Assembly (NCBI GenBank): GCA_016787375.1
Contig: JAEUUM010000168.1
Coordinates: 1-6,825, forward strand
Reading direction: 5' to 3'
DNA length: 6,825 nt
Source: Saprospiraceae bacterium
GTDB taxonomy: Bacteria; Bacteroidota; Bacteroidia; Chitinophagales; Saprospiraceae
The translations under genes were made by a program, and so were the position numbers. The notes under the pieces were generated by a model. The model had not been told where the DNA came from and did no database searches. It was given only the letters and a program-made list of their open reading frames with translations. Below, piece after piece: positions 6,329 through 6,825 of the stretch. Numbering within the stretch: position 1 is the first letter of the stretch; each line of letters opens with the position of its first letter.

Positions 6329-6362
6329 AGCCGAATCACATCACGTGTGGTTTGGCTTTTTT
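6329..6362 (+). terminator. Intrinsic terminator after the sigma-factor gene
   Basis: A 12-bp stem pairs AGCCGAATCACA (6329-6340) with TGTGGTTTGGCT (6346-6357) through two G-T wobbles, with a 5-nt loop TCACG. It is followed directly by a run of six T (6357-6362). It begins 22 nt after the sigma stop codon. The T run is on the plus strand and overlaps the stop codon of the convergent gene at 6361-6363. On the minus strand the hairpin is followed by TATATGTTG, a poor U tract, so it mainly serves the sigma gene. Confidence 0.9.
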
Positions 6363-6825
6363 ATTTTAAATCTGTTTCAAAATACGCTTTCGCTCCCTCA
6401 TTGCCCAGCCAGAAAAGTATGTCTAAAATACTCGTCCTGATTGCATTGGTATCTGCTCTGTATGGATGGTTCGCGAGTTTTGATATATAATTAGAGTAGA
6501 CCAATTCTATTAGATTTTTACGAAAATAGTTTTCATCAGAATAATTGTTTTTTGCACCGTCTCCACACAAATAGATACTGCCATGTAACTTATGAACTAT
6601 TGCTGCATTAAGTTCATTTTTTTTGAAAGTTAGCGACAAATCAGAAGACAAAACCCATTTTTTTTCTATTTGAAGAGTCTTTGCAATTTCTTTGATTACA
6701 AATATGTTCCAATCACTCAAAAGTTCATATTGCGAAGCACTTTCTAACAATTTTTCAACAAAATCAAAGTGGTGTTCAAAGAAAGGCGCGTGCTTATAGC
6801 ACTGAGTAATTGAGTTTAAATGTTT
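6361..6825 (-). CDS. WbqC-family protein (N-terminus beyond the right edge)
   Basis: The frame is open to the right edge of the window, so the start is missing; the C-terminal 154 residues are visible. They resemble the WbqC-like family (Pfam PF08889). Visible features are YKHAPFFEHHF near the start (residues 10-20), LSDWNIFVIKEIAKTLQIEKKW leading to SSDL (about 36-62), the glycine-rich IYLCGDGAKNNY (about 84-95), then a C-terminal SILDILFWLGNEGAKAYFE (about 131-149). The molecular function of the family is not established; members occur in surface-polysaccharide clusters but also singly in Bacteroidetes. The TTG at 6750 is internal and not a start. The gene converges on the sigma factor, and its stop codon lies within that gene's terminator. 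Identification rests on remembered motif order, so it is less certain than the other genes. Confidence 0.75.
   Translation of the reverse strand, partial: KHLNSITQCYKHAPFFEHHFDFVEKLLESASQYELLSDWNIFVIKEIAKTLQIEKKWVLSSDLSLTFKKNELNAAIVHKLHGSIYLCGDGAKNNYSDENYFRKNLIELVYSNYISKLANHPYRADTNAIRTSILDILFWLGNEGAKAYFETDLK

Noticed and set aside
1..6825. Mobile element, CRISPR array, phage-defence cluster or other accessory system
   Set aside because: No transposase, integrase, spaced identical repeats, tRNA-anchored insertion or defence-gene motifs are visible. The genes are mostly core housekeeping functions.

Overview
The window reads as ordinary chromosomal DNA from an AT-rich member of the Bacteroidota (Bacteroidetes). 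The evidence is consistent across several points. Rho carries a long, charged, low-complexity N-terminal region. A perfect TAnnTTTG promoter element with an upstream TTTG box precedes rpmH. Shine-Dalgarno sequences are absent or weak. RecQ has the long C-terminal extension common in this phylum, and the sigma factor has the 'SINTxLGRMRYALINxRK' style of region 4.2. I cannot place the organism below phylum level.

Layout. Positions 1-1685 hold the 3' part of rho; its N-terminus lies beyond the left edge, and it contains a tandem octapeptide repeat. At 1704-1735 there is a Bacteroidetes-type promoter, followed by rpmH (ribosomal protein L34, 51 aa, 1778-1933) and rnpA (RNase P protein, 1996-2391). 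These converge on a minus-strand operon of recQ (2849-5047) then aroQ (2424-2846), separated by 2 bp. From 5048 to 5728 lies about 680 bp of AT-rich DNA with no recognisable gene; it separates the divergent recQ and a solitary ECF-like sigma-70 factor (5729-6307). The sigma gene ends in a strong intrinsic terminator (6329-6362). That terminator abuts the stop codon of a convergent, right-truncated WbqC-family gene (6361-6825).

How the genes relate. The first three genes are core information processing: transcription termination, ribosome assembly, tRNA 5' maturation. recQ (DNA repair helicase) and aroQ (shikimate pathway) are probably co-transcribed but have no obvious functional link. The sigma factor has no adjacent anti-sigma gene.

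I found no mobile element, CRISPR array, tRNA or rRNA, and no clear sign of a novel multi-gene system. The points most worth a second look are the repeat-containing disordered region of Rho, the unexplained 680-bp intergenic region, and the orphan sigma factor.
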